Shown: piece after piece, positions 49,688 to 58,036 of the stretch
Layout: each line of letters opens with the position of its first letter
Numbering within the stretch: the stretch's first letter is position 1
Origin: Mesobacillus harenae
GTDB taxonomy: Bacteria; Bacillota; Bacilli; Bacillales; Cytobacillaceae
Assembly: GCF_013343715.1 (NCBI RefSeq)
Contig: NZ_JABUNR010000005.1
Coordinates: 83,859-147,858, forward strand
Length of the DNA: 64,000 nt
Direction of reading: 5' to 3'
Position numbers and translations under genes: made by a program
Notes under the pieces: generated by a model
The model's database searches: none
Seen by the model: the letters and a program-made list of their open reading frames with translations, nothing else
Told to the model about the DNA's origin: nothing

Positions 49688-50917
49688 TCACCCCTTTTTT
49701 ATGCCGATGGGCAAATAATATGATAAGTTGTTCGTGATCGCGTCACCAACTCGAAAGCCTATGGCAGCATTTCTGCCGCTGATCAAAAAGCTTCCAACAA
49801 GTTGATGACCAGTTCTTTCACCCTTTTCAGTTTTAAAAGGAATCACAGGCAGCTCGATAAATTCTTGATAAATCGACATGTACTGTGTATAGGATTTTTC
49901 TTTATCCTCACTTTTCAACTGTCCGGCCTCATCGAAAATTTGAACAGTATCTCCTTCACGACCAAAGACTGGCTTCTTTACAAAAGCCAGATTATTTTTT
50001 AAAAAATGAGCAGGCTCCAAGTACGTAGGCAGGAAATGCTCCGCGATCCATTCATGCTCAATCTCGGTAAAAAATGAATTGCGTTCTTGATGCAACCCCC
50101 AAATTACCGCCATAACTGCTTTATTCTGCAGCAAAAAGGCAGATGGCGGATTAACCACGGCCAGTTTTCCATTTTCTACTAGTTCAAGAAGCCACTGACC
50201 GATTTGATTTCCGTCCTGATCTTCATCTGAAATTAAATTTTCGACCGGAAATGTCTGGCGATACAGAACATCAACCCTTCTACCCTCATTATCATATAAC
50301 CCTGAACCCTGCTCAATCTGAAGCTGATCCAGCGGAATAAACCTTGACGGCAGACCGGCTATTTCCTGTAAATACAGCGCTGTATTCCGATCTTCTTCAT
50401 TGTCTTTATGAGCTGTAAAAACAATATAGGGTTCCTGAGTGCCTACCTTTATGGCAGATTCGAATATACTATTTCGAACCGCCTTCGAGAGTTTTTCCGC
50501 CATTCCGCTATTTGGGTCTTCTGCATTAAACTCCTCACAAACAAACCCATTCACATGAAAAAGCTCTTTTATAAACGTTGGGGTATCGGAGTTTAGTTCG
50601 ATAACCTTATATGTACCGCTGTTTTTAACAAGGTCAAGGCGTGAAATCACACTCTCTGCCTGAAGCACTTTTAGCCGAAGAAATGCCAAAGCCTCCTTCG
50701 GGTATCCCATTTCAAGTAAAGTCTCATCTGGAACACTGCGGAGCAGGCTGGCTATTTTAAAAAAGATGCGTCCGATTCGATCTGATGCCTGATGAATAAC
50801 ACCAGCTTCCTTCTTATCGATATAGGCGATATCAAAAAGCGCATACTCTTCCCCATATAAATCATGCCAGAAGTGATCCACTTTGCAATAAAACTGCTGC
50901 CTATCCTCAGAAAACAT
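49688..50917 (-). CDS. Glutathionylspermidine synthase-like ATP-grasp amidoligase (YjfC/YgiC-like)
   Basis: 409 residues. GSP_synth fold: KVIELNSDTPTFI (about 114-126, the E-x-N-x-D-x-P-T core), WLLELVENGKLAVVNPPSAF (about 245) with LLQNKAVMAVIW, and FVKKPVFGREGDTV (about 330, ATP-grasp Lys and Gly-rich loop). Lacks the amidase domain of true Gsp. E. coli YjfC and YgiC, next to DUF350 and DUF1190 genes, are the closest family concept, and the same neighbours occur here. Expected to form an amide or peptide bond on an unknown acceptor. Start overlaps the previous stop (TAATG). Confidence 0.8.
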   Translation of the reverse strand: MFSEDRQQFYCKVDHFWHDLYGEEYALFDIAYIDKKEAGVIHQASDRIGRIFFKIASLLRSVPDETLLEMGYPKEALAFLRLKVLQAESVISRLDLVKNSGTYKVIELNSDTPTFIKELFHVNGFVCEEFNAEDPNSGMAEKLSKAVRNSIFESAIKVGTQEPYIVFTAHKDNEEDRNTALYLQEIAGLPSRFIPLDQLQIEQGSGLYDNEGRRVDVLYRQTFPVENLISDEDQDGNQIGQWLLELVENGKLAVVNPPSAFLLQNKAVMAVIWGLHQERNSFFTEIEHEWIAEHFLPTYLEPAHFLKNNLAFVKKPVFGREGDTVQIFDEAGQLKSEDKEKSYTQYMSIYQEFIELPVIPFKTEKGERTGHQLVGSFLISGRNAAIGFRVGDAITNNLSYYLPIGIKKG

Positions 50918-51375
50918 TATCCTCGTTCTCCAATATTTTTTACATAAATAACATACACAGCGCGGTCTTCATCAATTTCAGTTGAAGTGACCTCCATTTG
51001 GCCGAGCTCAGGAACATCGACAACATCTTTAATCAGGTAGCGAATGATATCAAAGTGAGTTTCAACGGGCCGGGATGTCAGTAACCGATAACGCTCACGC
51101 TCGCTGTATCTCCGAAATTCAAGGTGAAGGCCTTTACCGCGATAAAACTGTTCATCCACCGAGCTCTCGCTGTTCCCAACTTGCTTAAGCACCAAGATTT
51201 CCTCGTCCTCTGACATTTCGTTTGAGACGAGTTCATACTGGATCCCCTTCATTATGAAGTAGGTGCAAAGCTGGCGAGCGTATATCTCATCAGCTCCAAC
51301 TTCAGGAATTTTATATTCATAAAAAGGCTCAAAATCGCCTTTGCCTGTATCAATGAAGTAGGTTAATTTATTCAT
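50917..51375 (-). CDS. Unknown cytosolic protein in the amidoligase operon (152 aa)
   Basis: 152 residues, soluble, acidic, mixed alpha/beta. Segments: MNKLTYFIDTGKGDFEPFYE, IYARQLCTYFIMKGIQYELV (about 32-51), and VYVIYVKNIGERG at the end. No motif recognised. It is coupled to the amidoligase gene (1-base overlap) and lies 10 bases after the DUF350 gene, so it is probably a functional member of the system, perhaps an adaptor. Confidence 0.65.
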   Translation of the reverse strand: MNKLTYFIDTGKGDFEPFYEYKIPEVGADEIYARQLCTYFIMKGIQYELVSNEMSEDEEILVLKQVGNSESSVDEQFYRGKGLHLEFRRYSERERYRLLTSRPVETHFDIIRYLIKDVVDVPELGQMEVTSTEIDEDRAVYVIYVKNIGERG

Positions 51376-51385
51376 ACAATCACCC

Positions 51386-51784
51386 TTAATAGGTCAGACA
51401 TTTCGCAACAATCCAGCCAACTGAAAGCGACAGGGTAAACAGCATCACGCCGACTGCCCTGTTATCTTCTTCAATTGCTTTATGGATACTGAAGCGAATT
51501 GTGACAACCTCTGCTAAAATAAAAAACACAATTTGGGAGACAATCCCAATAACCCCCCAAATGACCATATCGACAAGTGAGACAGAATACTCTGCAGCTG
51601 CGCCAAGTACGATTGCGAGTCCAAGCATTTTACCGCCAAGCGATAAAGCAGCAGTTACATTTTTTTTGCCAATAAGCTGAAATTCCTTGAGTTTTGTTGT
51701 GGTGATTTCAAACAGGAATACTCCTGCAATCAGTAAGCCTAGTGCACTAACTAAATAGGCCCCGAAATTCAAATATAAATTCAT
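51386..51784 (-). CDS. DUF350 (YjfL-type) membrane protein
   Basis: 132 residues from ATG 51784 (MNLYLNFGAYLVSA); an ATG two codons upstream touches the G-rich RBS. Four TM helices (about 8-28, 43-65, 75-97, 108-130) with the family pattern of two repeated two-helix units (LIAGVFLFEITTTKLKEFQL; AEVVTIRFSIHKAIEEDNRA). DUF350 proteins pair with YjfC-type amidoligases and DUF1190 lipoproteins in many bacteria. Function unknown. Confidence 0.8.
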   Translation of the reverse strand: MNLYLNFGAYLVSALGLLIAGVFLFEITTTKLKEFQLIGKKNVTAALSLGGKMLGLAIVLGAAAEYSVSLVDMVIWGVIGIVSQIVFFILAEVVTIRFSIHKAIEEDNRAVGVMLFTLSLSVGWIVAKCLTY

Positions 51785-51803
51785 AGCCATCCCCCGTTTC
51801 TAT

Positions 51804-52172
51804 TCAACCGCCTGTACTTTTGGAACCGCTGCCAAAGCCGGTGCTCCGTTTAATCGTTTTGTTATCACCTATTGCGCCGCCTTTAAAAGCTGCGCTGTTT
51901 TTATAAGATTGGTAATCTCGATTTTGTGCTAAAAGTCCGCTATTGCCAAAGAATCGGCCAAGGAAAAAGTAATGTCCGAAAAACCGGGAATTTTTCTCGT
52001 CGCACTTCCAGACACCTTCGTCATCATCCCACTCCCAGTCTTCGCAATCTTCATCCTCCGGTACAGGCAGGATATCTGCATCTTCTTCTGCTGATTGTGT
52101 TCCACAGGCTGCCAAGCTTAAAGCAAGAGCAGTTGAGGTTACACCCGCCATTATTTTTTTCGTTTTGCTCAT
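51804..52172 (-). CDS. Lipoprotein with Gly/Ser-rich tail (DUF1190/YjfM-like position)
   Basis: 122 residues from ATG 52172, after GGGGTGAAATGTG. Lipobox LSLAAC (Cys about 22). The mature part is very acidic (ADILPVPEDEDCEDWEWDDD, about 32-51), followed by an aromatic/Gly stretch (RFFGHYFFLGRFFGNSGLLA) and a flexible tail TGFGSGSKSTGG ending in Gly-Gly. First gene of the operon. Position, size and Gly/Ser tail match the DUF1190 lipoproteins (YjfM/YgiB) next to YjfC/YgiC in E. coli. It is the best candidate acceptor for the amidoligase. Confidence 0.7.
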   Translation of the reverse strand: MSKTKKIMAGVTSTALALSLAACGTQSAEEDADILPVPEDEDCEDWEWDDDEGVWKCDEKNSRFFGHYFFLGRFFGNSGLLAQNRDYQSYKNSAAFKGGAIGDNKTIKRSTGFGSGSKSTGG

Positions 52173-52242
52173 CACATTTCACCCCATTCTAAATGACCTT
52201 TATTATGTACGATTTATGCTTCAAAAAGATTCATCCATTATG

Positions 52243-52638
52243 TTACTTTTGATAATTAAGGAGCCAGCCCACCCCATGTTTGTCCGTCACATTGGCATGA
52301 ATTGCTCCCCAGAAGGTATTCTGAAGCTCAACCTCTGCCTGGCCTCCGCTTAGCAAGGCCTCGTACACGTGCCGGATTTCCGTTTCACTCTCACATTCTA
52401 GGGTGATTTTAACAAGATTCCCGTGTGTCATTGTTCCGAATAGATCAGAAAAGTGAATAACACTATCGCCTACAAGCAATTCAGCGTGGAGTACCTTGCC
52501 TTCATGGCCTTTAAACTGTTCAATATTATCTGCTAACTGGACTTTTTTGATTTCACCGCCCAAAGCATCTTTATAAAATTCCATTGCTTCACTGCAGTTT
52601 TCAATAAAAATATAAGGACTTACACTTTTCACCATCAT
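52243..52638 (-). CDS. Glyoxalase/VOC-family protein, PhnB-like
   Basis: About 130 residues of the VOC superfamily, PhnB-like: SVSPYIFIENCSEAMEFYKD (about 5-24), ALGGEI, HAELLVGDSVIHFSD (about 51-65) and DKHGVGWLLNY at the end. The beta-alpha-beta-beta-beta units of VOC proteins are evident. ATG, ATG and GTG follow AGGAGGG in tandem; the GTG (52632) is best spaced, so the start may be two codons later. Small-molecule binding is expected; metal ligands are not certain. Confidence 0.8.
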   Translation of the reverse strand: MMVKSVSPYIFIENCSEAMEFYKDALGGEIKKVQLADNIEQFKGHEGKVLHAELLVGDSVIHFSDLFGTMTHGNLVKITLECESETEIRHVYEALLSGGQAEVELQNTFWGAIHANVTDKHGVGWLLNYQK

Positions 52639-52877
52639 CCCTCCTGCTTTTTATCATCCCAAAACTTCACAATCTAATCAAGTTTAGAGGAGATCAACTT
52701 CCAACTTCCTAAGCACACATTAATCGATTTGCGCAGTAGCAATCCAACTGAGATAAAGGGTATACGAAAAGAGCTGTGGTATACAATGTTGACCTTAACT
52801 CATAATGAGGGATAAGACACTAGATGCCGCATGATGTATATTTTTTTCAAATCGGAAATTCTGTATTTCTTAACGAA

Positions 52878-52910
52878 GAAAAAAATGCCTGGAAGACCCG
52901 GGCATTTACA
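52878..52910 (-). terminator. Intrinsic terminator of the sleL-like gene
   Basis: AAATGCC (52883-52889) pairs with GGCATTT (52901-52907), overlapping the stop codon. On the minus strand TTTTTTTC follows. Confidence 0.85.
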
Positions 52911-54324
52911 TCAGCTTTTTTATTGTAAAATTGTCTTCGAGCAGGACCCAGTTTTGCGGGTAGGCGAAACCCAGCACCCAGTAACTGACCCCGCGCAGAT
53001 TGTAATCCTTGATTAAATCAAACTTTGCCTGGGCACTTCGAGCGTCTTCGAACCAGACTTCATGCTGCCGTCCCTGTTCATCTGTATAGTAGAAAAACGG
53101 CGAAGCCGCCACCGGGTCATATTGAATCGTTGCTCCATACTTTGTCGCCCGGGCGATTGCCTCCTGGGGACTGTATGTTTCGGCTTCTCTTCCCTGCACA
53201 TGTGGAATAATCCAGTCTCTTGCATACAGCTGAAATCCCATTAGAATTTTATCGCGCGGAATTACAGTTACCGCGTAATCCAGTACCCTTTTTATTTCAT
53301 TTAAAGGAGACACAGCCCGAGGTGGTCCTAGCCGGTAGCCCCACTCATAGGTCATTAAGACTATAAAATCGGCGATTCGGCCATGGGCAGGATAATCGTG
53401 TGCCTCATACAATAAGCCCTTCTGCTCTCCGCTGATCTTTGGTGCAAGGGAGGTTGAAACAAAGAAACCTGCCCGGTGCAGCGCATCAACTGATTCTTGT
53501 AAAAACTCGTTGTATAGTTCACGATCCTGCGGCAGTACATTTTCAAAATCGATGTTTAGACCCTGATATCCTTTGTTCCTTAGAACTGAAAGGATATTGG
53601 TGAGGAGCCGCGCCCTGTTTTCCGGACTAGCCAAGACAGCATGAGCAATATTTTCCCCCGCTTCTGTTGCGGTAAAATTGGTAATCGACATCATCGGCAA
53701 AGCATTTTCAGCAAGTCCTGTCTGGATAGCGTCCGTATCATCCTTCATATAATTCTGGAGAGAACCGTCTTCTTGAATCACATAAGCAAACGTCGCAATA
53801 TAAGTTAAATGCTCGGCCACGTTACTAACGAGCTGGACGGCCGTTTCATCGGAGTGGTAAGTAAACGCATTTGTTTCAATAACAGGCTTCCTTCTAGGTA
53901 TTGTTAATACGCGCCCTGGATACAAAACGTTAGGGTTTTGTATTTGGTTGGCCTCGACAAGAGCCGGGATCGTTACCCCGTACCGCTGTGAAATCTGCCA
54001 TAGTGTTTCACCTGGCTGTATTGTATGGCTATTAGCAGGAATCTGTAAAACCATCCCTGGGTAAATCAAGGCCGGGTTTTCAATCTGGTTTAGCCTCGTT
54101 ATTTCCTCAACCGAGGTTCCATAGCGCCTGGCAATCATCCACAGTGCCTCTCCGGCTTTTACGGTATGAGTCACATCTGATGTTGGAACGACAAGAGCCT
54201 GCCCGACAGCCAGCCGATTGGGATCAGGCAGTTCGTTTAGTTCACTGATTTGTGTCACACTTACGCCGTAACGGCTGGCAATTTGCCATAAAGCTTCTCC
54301 TCTTTCAACTACATGTATAATCAT
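52906..54324 (-). CDS. sleL: LysM/GH18 spore cortex N-acetylglucosaminidase, SleL/YaaH-like
   Basis: 472 residues. Three N-terminal LysM repeats (about 1-47, 51-97, 98-143; each with GE(A/T)LWQI/MI..RYG and a closing P), where B. subtilis YaaH has two. GH18 domain follows (about 150-465) with catalytic GLNIDFENV (Glu about 277), FIVLMTYEWGYRLGPP (about 325) and SYWVLGFAYPQNW. No signal peptide, as usual for coat-targeted SleL. It hydrolyses cortex fragments during germination. ATG with RBS GGGGAGGAAGCC. Confidence 0.88.
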   Translation of the reverse strand: MIIHVVERGEALWQIASRYGVSVTQISELNELPDPNRLAVGQALVVPTSDVTHTVKAGEALWMIARRYGTSVEEITRLNQIENPALIYPGMVLQIPANSHTIQPGETLWQISQRYGVTIPALVEANQIQNPNVLYPGRVLTIPRRKPVIETNAFTYHSDETAVQLVSNVAEHLTYIATFAYVIQEDGSLQNYMKDDTDAIQTGLAENALPMMSITNFTATEAGENIAHAVLASPENRARLLTNILSVLRNKGYQGLNIDFENVLPQDRELYNEFLQESVDALHRAGFFVSTSLAPKISGEQKGLLYEAHDYPAHGRIADFIVLMTYEWGYRLGPPRAVSPLNEIKRVLDYAVTVIPRDKILMGFQLYARDWIIPHVQGREAETYSPQEAIARATKYGATIQYDPVAASPFFYYTDEQGRQHEVWFEDARSAQAKFDLIKDYNLRGVSYWVLGFAYPQNWVLLEDNFTIKKLM

Positions 54325-54480
54325 GGCTTCCTCCCCTATTATTCCTCTAAAACAGGGTATGAGAAAACTGGGCTTTTGGTGTTAAGGAAATTCTTTTTAC
54401 TCAAAACCATCTTTAACGGTAAAATTGCATGCAGCTGGCCTTAAACGGGAAGGTATATAGTCAGGAGGTGCCAAATTAGA

Positions 54481-55230
54481 ATGGGAATTATTATAGGAGC
54501 AAGGTTCGCAGAATTTAAAGAAAAAATTTCAAAGCTGACTCTGCCAATTCATGAAAATGAGCTTCTGTCTGAAAACTTCCTGCTTGAGGAATCAGCTGAA
54601 CTGCCGTTAGATATTTATTATGCGCCTGTTGATTATTTCAATGACCACGCAAAAATCCTCATGGTCGGTATAACGCCAGGGCTCAATCAAATGAAAAAAT
54701 CATATAGTGCGGTTCGAGAAAGGCTCGCCTTAGGGCTTAGCGACGAAGAGCTGCTGCATATGGCAAAAAAAGAATCAAGCTACGAAGGTACCATGCGGAA
54801 AAATCTTGTGACCATGCTCGACCAGCTTGGCCTTCCCGCTTATTTAAATATCAAAACATCCATGGAGCTTTTTAGCAGCGCTAATCATCTCGTTCATACC
54901 ACAGGAGTTCTGCCTTACCCTGTTTTTTTCAATGGTAAAAATTTCAACGGTTCCCGGCCGGATATGCTGAAGAACGATCTGCTAAGACAATACATTCTGA
55001 AGCATTTTGCACCCTCCCTTCAAAGAATGGAAGAACCGCTAATCATTCCGCTTGGCATAAAAACTGCAGCTGTGCTCAATTACCTGCTTAAGAGGAATTA
55101 TCTAAAGGCCACTACCATTCTTAGAGGATTTCCTCATCCTTCGGGAGGTAACGGCCACCGTCACAAGCAGTTTGCTGCCAATAAAGAGGATATGGCTGAA
55201 CAAATTAAGTGTTATTTTTCTAATCATTAA
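54481..55230 (+). CDS. Uracil-DNA-glycosylase-superfamily protein, uncharacterised
   Basis: 249 residues. ILMVGITPGLNQ (about 59-70) has the shape of UDG motif I (G-x-x-P-G), and GFPHPSGGNGHRHKQF (about 218-233) the shape of motif II (HPS-x-x-G). Between them lie HLVHTTGVLPYPVFFNGKNF and helical segments consistent with the fold. It lacks the Fe-S cysteines of family 4/5 enzymes. Catalytic activity is not assured: the Asp/Asn normally in motif I is replaced by Thr. Could be a DNA glycosylase or a repurposed family member. ATG with RBS CAGGAGGTGCCAAATTAGA. Monocistronic. Confidence 0.6.
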   Translation: MGIIIGARFAEFKEKISKLTLPIHENELLSENFLLEESAELPLDIYYAPVDYFNDHAKILMVGITPGLNQMKKSYSAVRERLALGLSDEELLHMAKKESSYEGTMRKNLVTMLDQLGLPAYLNIKTSMELFSSANHLVHTTGVLPYPVFFNGKNFNGSRPDMLKNDLLRQYILKHFAPSLQRMEEPLIIPLGIKTAAVLNYLLKRNYLKATTILRGFPHPSGGNGHRHKQFAANKEDMAEQIKCYFSNH

Positions 55231-55402
55231 AGAGTCATGGACTCTTTGGTTTGTCATCAATGATATAACTGAGTATTCTAACATATTAAAGCTATATTGT
55301 TATTTCATTACAGGTTTGTAACTTTTTTTAGTTTATAAGGTTTAGAGTTTTGTTAAGCGGGAATATAACTAGTAACAATAAATTGACAGGAGCGTGTACA
55401 TA

Positions 55403-55510
55403 ATGTTAACCACATTCATCACTTTAGGAGTTGCTTTCGCTGCTGCCGCTGGACTGAATTATGTAACTGTTGAACAAGATACTTCCATTGAAGATGATCA
55501 TATGCGATAA
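55403..55510 (+). CDS. Very small membrane protein (35 aa)
   Basis: Unlisted short frame. ATG at 55403, CAGGAG 10 bases upstream. Product: MLTTFITLGVAFAAAAGLNY as one TM-like helix and an acidic tail VEQDTSIEDDHMR. A terminator follows within one base of the stop, which supports a real mRNA. Function unknown. Confidence 0.5.
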   Translation: MLTTFITLGVAFAAAAGLNYVTVEQDTSIEDDHMR

Positions 55511-55538
55511 GGCGCCCGTGAGGCGTCTTTTTTTTTAG
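55510..55538 (+). terminator. Intrinsic terminator of the 35-aa gene
   Basis: GGCGCC (55511-55516) pairs with GGCGTC (55522-55527), one G-U, followed by eight or more T. Confidence 0.85.
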
Positions 55539-55574
55539 CGGATTTCGTAAACTTTGTTGCCCTTTAACAAGCAG

Positions 55575-55735
55575 TCGTTGACTTCCGCTTCCGATGCTCT
55601 CTTTCCGAAGGACGGGGGTGATCCCACTGGACATTGAAGGGCTTCCTCAAATACACCCACGCACGAAGGAAGATGCGACAGCGTTTTCGATGAGTCTAGC
55701 ATCTACCGTTCCAATCAACTTTTATTATCTCACAT
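55575..55735 (-). repeat. Degenerate copy of a dispersed Bacillus intergenic repeat
   Basis: On the minus strand it starts AAAGTTGATTGGAACGGTAG, then ATGCTAGACTCATCGAAAAC, and ends GGAAGCGGAAGTCAACGAC. These ends match a roughly 180-bp repeat common in Bacillus/Geobacillus genomes (GTTGATTGGAG…GCTAGACTCC…GGAAATCAAC). The copy is worn. The remaining bases to 55885 show only the next gene's RBS. Confidence 0.5.
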
Positions 55736-55885
55736 CATGCAAAAGCAACAGTCTTTTAGAAAAGAGCCTTTTTATTTCATTAAGGAAGAAATTTTTATTA
55801 GAAACCTCATTTAAAGCAACAAAGGAATTTCCATGTTCGGGTCGAAAATATAGGTAAGGGAAAAGATAGTTGGGGAGGAATAGGT

Positions 55886-56422
55886 GTGGCTAAAGGCACG
55901 AAAGGTGAAATCTATTCATGGGCCAAATCAATCGGTTTTGCTTTAATTATAGCGTTTATTTGCCGGCAGTTCTTCTTTACACCTGTTGCCGTGCAAGGCG
56001 AATCGATGATGCCTACCTTTGAAGATAATAATAGAGTCGTAGTCTTTAAAATAAGTGAAATAGAGCATTTGGACATGATTGTTTTTCATTCCCCCGATTC
56101 CGAAGATAACTACATTAAAAGAGTCATTGGCCTTCCAGGAGATACAATCGAAATGAAAAATGACCAGCTGTTTATTAATAAGGTTTTGGTGGATGAATAT
56201 TATCTAACTGAAAATATAAAAGACGCAAAAATAAAGGGATTGGCAAGGCTTACAGAGGACTTCGGACCACTAAAACTACCTAAAAATCAATATTTTGTTA
56301 TGGGAGATAACAGATTGCGAAGTAAAGACAGCAGAATTTTCGGATTCATTTCCAGAAGCTCAATCATCGGTGAGGTCAAATTCCGTTTTTACCCATTGGA
56401 GGAAATGGGACCTCCCGAATAA
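55886..56422 (+). CDS. sipV: Type I signal peptidase (SipS/T/V family)
   Basis: 178 residues from GTG 55886, after GGGGAGGAATAGGT. Single N-terminal TM helix (SWAKSIGFALIIAFICRQFF, about 11-30). Catalytic Ser in VAVQGESMMPTF (about 40) and Lys in YIKRVIGLPGD (about 79); box E GDNRLRSKDSR (about 142-152, with R-L in place of the usual x-x-S). Size matches the short Gram-positive enzymes SipS, SipT and SipV (168-190). Cleaves secretory signal peptides outside the membrane. Which paralog it is cannot be told; symbol tentative. Confidence 0.85.
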   Translation: MAKGTKGEIYSWAKSIGFALIIAFICRQFFFTPVAVQGESMMPTFEDNNRVVVFKISEIEHLDMIVFHSPDSEDNYIKRVIGLPGDTIEMKNDQLFINKVLVDEYYLTENIKDAKIKGLARLTEDFGPLKLPKNQYFVMGDNRLRSKDSRIFGFISRSSIIGEVKFRFYPLEEMGPPE

Positions 56423-56457
56423 AGATAAGTCTAAAAGATAAATAATAAACAAATGGA

Positions 56458-56487
56458 ACAGACCAAATCGTAAATGATTTGGTCTGT
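56458..56487. repeat. Perfect 12-bp inverted repeat after the signal peptidase gene
   Basis: ACAGACCAAATC and GATTTGGTCTGT separated by GTAAAT. There is no T run directly after either arm, so terminator function is uncertain, but its position 35 bases after the stop suggests transcript 3'-end formation or protection. Confidence 0.6.
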
Positions 56488-56492
56488 AAAAG

Positions 56493-56640
56493 TTCTGCTC
56501 CGGCTGTTCGAATCCCACTCTATTCGGACTCGAACCTACCATCTTCTATCTTGGCTGTCCGAATCAACCTCCTATTCGGACTCAAACCTGCCATTTTCTG
56601 CTCCTGCAGTCCGAATCGCCTTCCACTAAGACTCTACAAA
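56493..56640. repeat. Tandem 51-52-bp repeat, 2.5 units
   Basis: CTGTTCGAAT (56504), CTGTCCGAAT (56555) and CAGTCCGAAT (56606) recur with period 51-52. Units 1 and 2 continue through CTATTCGGACTC and AACCT(A/G)CCAT. Each full unit has an inverted pair TCCGAAT/ATTCGGA. Non-coding, between sipV and hmp. Confidence 0.65.
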
Positions 56641-56713
56641 CGACTTAAAAGCCGACAACCACAAACAATTTCTATTTTTCCACTTAACAGAACTAACTCA
56701 TTATCAATTCTTT

Positions 56714-57928
56714 TTAACCTTCCAACTCTCCCTTTGGACCAAAAAACTCATAATGAATGCGTTCATCTGCAACTCCTAAATTTTTAAGAGATCGGTTTAT
56801 TGCCTTCATAAAGGGTACAGGGCCGCAGAAAAAGAATTCCGCCTGAGCTATATCAGTGTTTTGTTCCAGCCACTCTTCTGTCACATAACCCTCCACATCA
56901 AAGGCGTTTGCCAACCGATCTTCTTCTGTAGGAGAATCATAGAAAACAAATGACTTAAATTTTGTTTGTTCTGATAGTGCTTTTACCTCATTCTTAAGCG
57001 CATGTACTTTCCCATTAGCCGCTGCATGAATAAAGGTAACTGCCCGTTCAGGCTGGAGGGCTGCTGCTGTTTTTAGCATACTCACCATTGGAGTCAGTCC
57101 AACGCCGCCGCTAAGCAGAACAACTGGTGACTGTTTGCGCGTATCCAGTATAAAGTCGCCTGCAGGCGCACTTATATTAATGGTATCTCCTTCAGCCATT
57201 TCTTGGTGAAGGAAATTAGATACCTTCCCATCCGGAGTTTCCAATCCATCCTCACGCTTTACACTAATTCGATAATAATCTTTGTGCGAAACATCAGATA
57301 AGCTGTATTGACGGATATGGGTAAATTCCTCTCCTGCAATTTCAAGTTTCACGCTGATATATTGGCCGGGTTCGAAGCTAGCAATAGGGCCATTATCTTT
57401 CGGTCTTAGATAAAAGGACGTTATAACCTCGCTTTCGATAACCTTCTTAGAAACAATAAAGCTGCGGAAGCCATCCCAGCCGCCTGTTTGTTTTTCTGCT
57501 TGATCGTACATTTCCGCCTCTAAACTTATAAAAGCATCGGCTATTACATTGTACGCTTCTCCCCACGCTTCTATAATATCGTCTGTCGCCGCATCCTTTA
57601 GAACATCCTTAATTGCAAAAAGCAAATACTTTCCTACAATTGGATAGTGCTCAGGTTTAATTCCAAGGCTTCGATGTTTGTGGGCAATTTGCGTAACAAC
57701 CGGCATAATCGCTTCTAAACTATCAATGTACTTTGCTGCTGCATATACTGTACCAGCCAAAGCTCGCTGCTGTTTGCCCTGCTTCTGGTTAGCATGGTTA
57801 AAAATGTTTAATAATTCTGGGTGATTCTGAAACATCGTTTCATAGAACCGAGTCGTAATTGCTTCTCCATGTTCTTCCAAGACGGGTACCGTTGACTTAA
57901 TAATTTCTACTGTCTTCTTGTTTAACAT
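56714..57928 (-). CDS. hmp: Flavohemoglobin (nitric oxide dioxygenase)
   Basis: 404 residues from ATG 57928 (MLNKKTVEIIKSTVPVLEEH); the longer frame to 57958 only adds leader. Globin domain (1-140) with proximal-His helix VVTQIAHKHRSLGIKPEHYP; FAD domain with HIRQYSLSD (about 204-212); NAD domain with VVLLSGGVGLTPMVSML (about 268-284) and FFCGPVPFM. Length fits B. subtilis Hmp (399). Converts NO to nitrate with O2 or reduces NO slowly without it. A perfect Fnr-type site lies at -41.5 of its likely promoter, so anaerobic induction is predicted. Confidence 0.93.
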   Translation of the reverse strand: MLNKKTVEIIKSTVPVLEEHGEAITTRFYETMFQNHPELLNIFNHANQKQGKQQRALAGTVYAAAKYIDSLEAIMPVVTQIAHKHRSLGIKPEHYPIVGKYLLFAIKDVLKDAATDDIIEAWGEAYNVIADAFISLEAEMYDQAEKQTGGWDGFRSFIVSKKVIESEVITSFYLRPKDNGPIASFEPGQYISVKLEIAGEEFTHIRQYSLSDVSHKDYYRISVKREDGLETPDGKVSNFLHQEMAEGDTINISAPAGDFILDTRKQSPVVLLSGGVGLTPMVSMLKTAAALQPERAVTFIHAAANGKVHALKNEVKALSEQTKFKSFVFYDSPTEEDRLANAFDVEGYVTEEWLEQNTDIAQAEFFFCGPVPFMKAINRSLKNLGVADERIHYEFFGPKGELEG

Positions 57929-57993
57929 TTTAAATACAACTCCCTTGTCTTGTTTCAACCTTCTGCTTATATGTTTTCAACATTCTCATGGTG

Positions 57994-57999
57994 ATTATA
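57994..57999 (-). promoter_or_regulatory. -10 box of hmp
   Basis: TATAAT on the minus strand, placing the start of transcription at about 57987. Confidence 0.6.
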
Positions 58000-58020
58000 A
58001 GGGAGCTAAACAAAAAGAGT

Positions 58021-58036
58021 TGTGATCTATATCACA
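58021..58036. promoter_or_regulatory. Fnr-type site upstream of hmp
   Basis: TGTGATCTATATCACA matches TGTGA-N6-TCACA perfectly. Its centre (58028.5) is 41.5 bases upstream of the inferred hmp start, the class II activator position. Confidence 0.75.
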
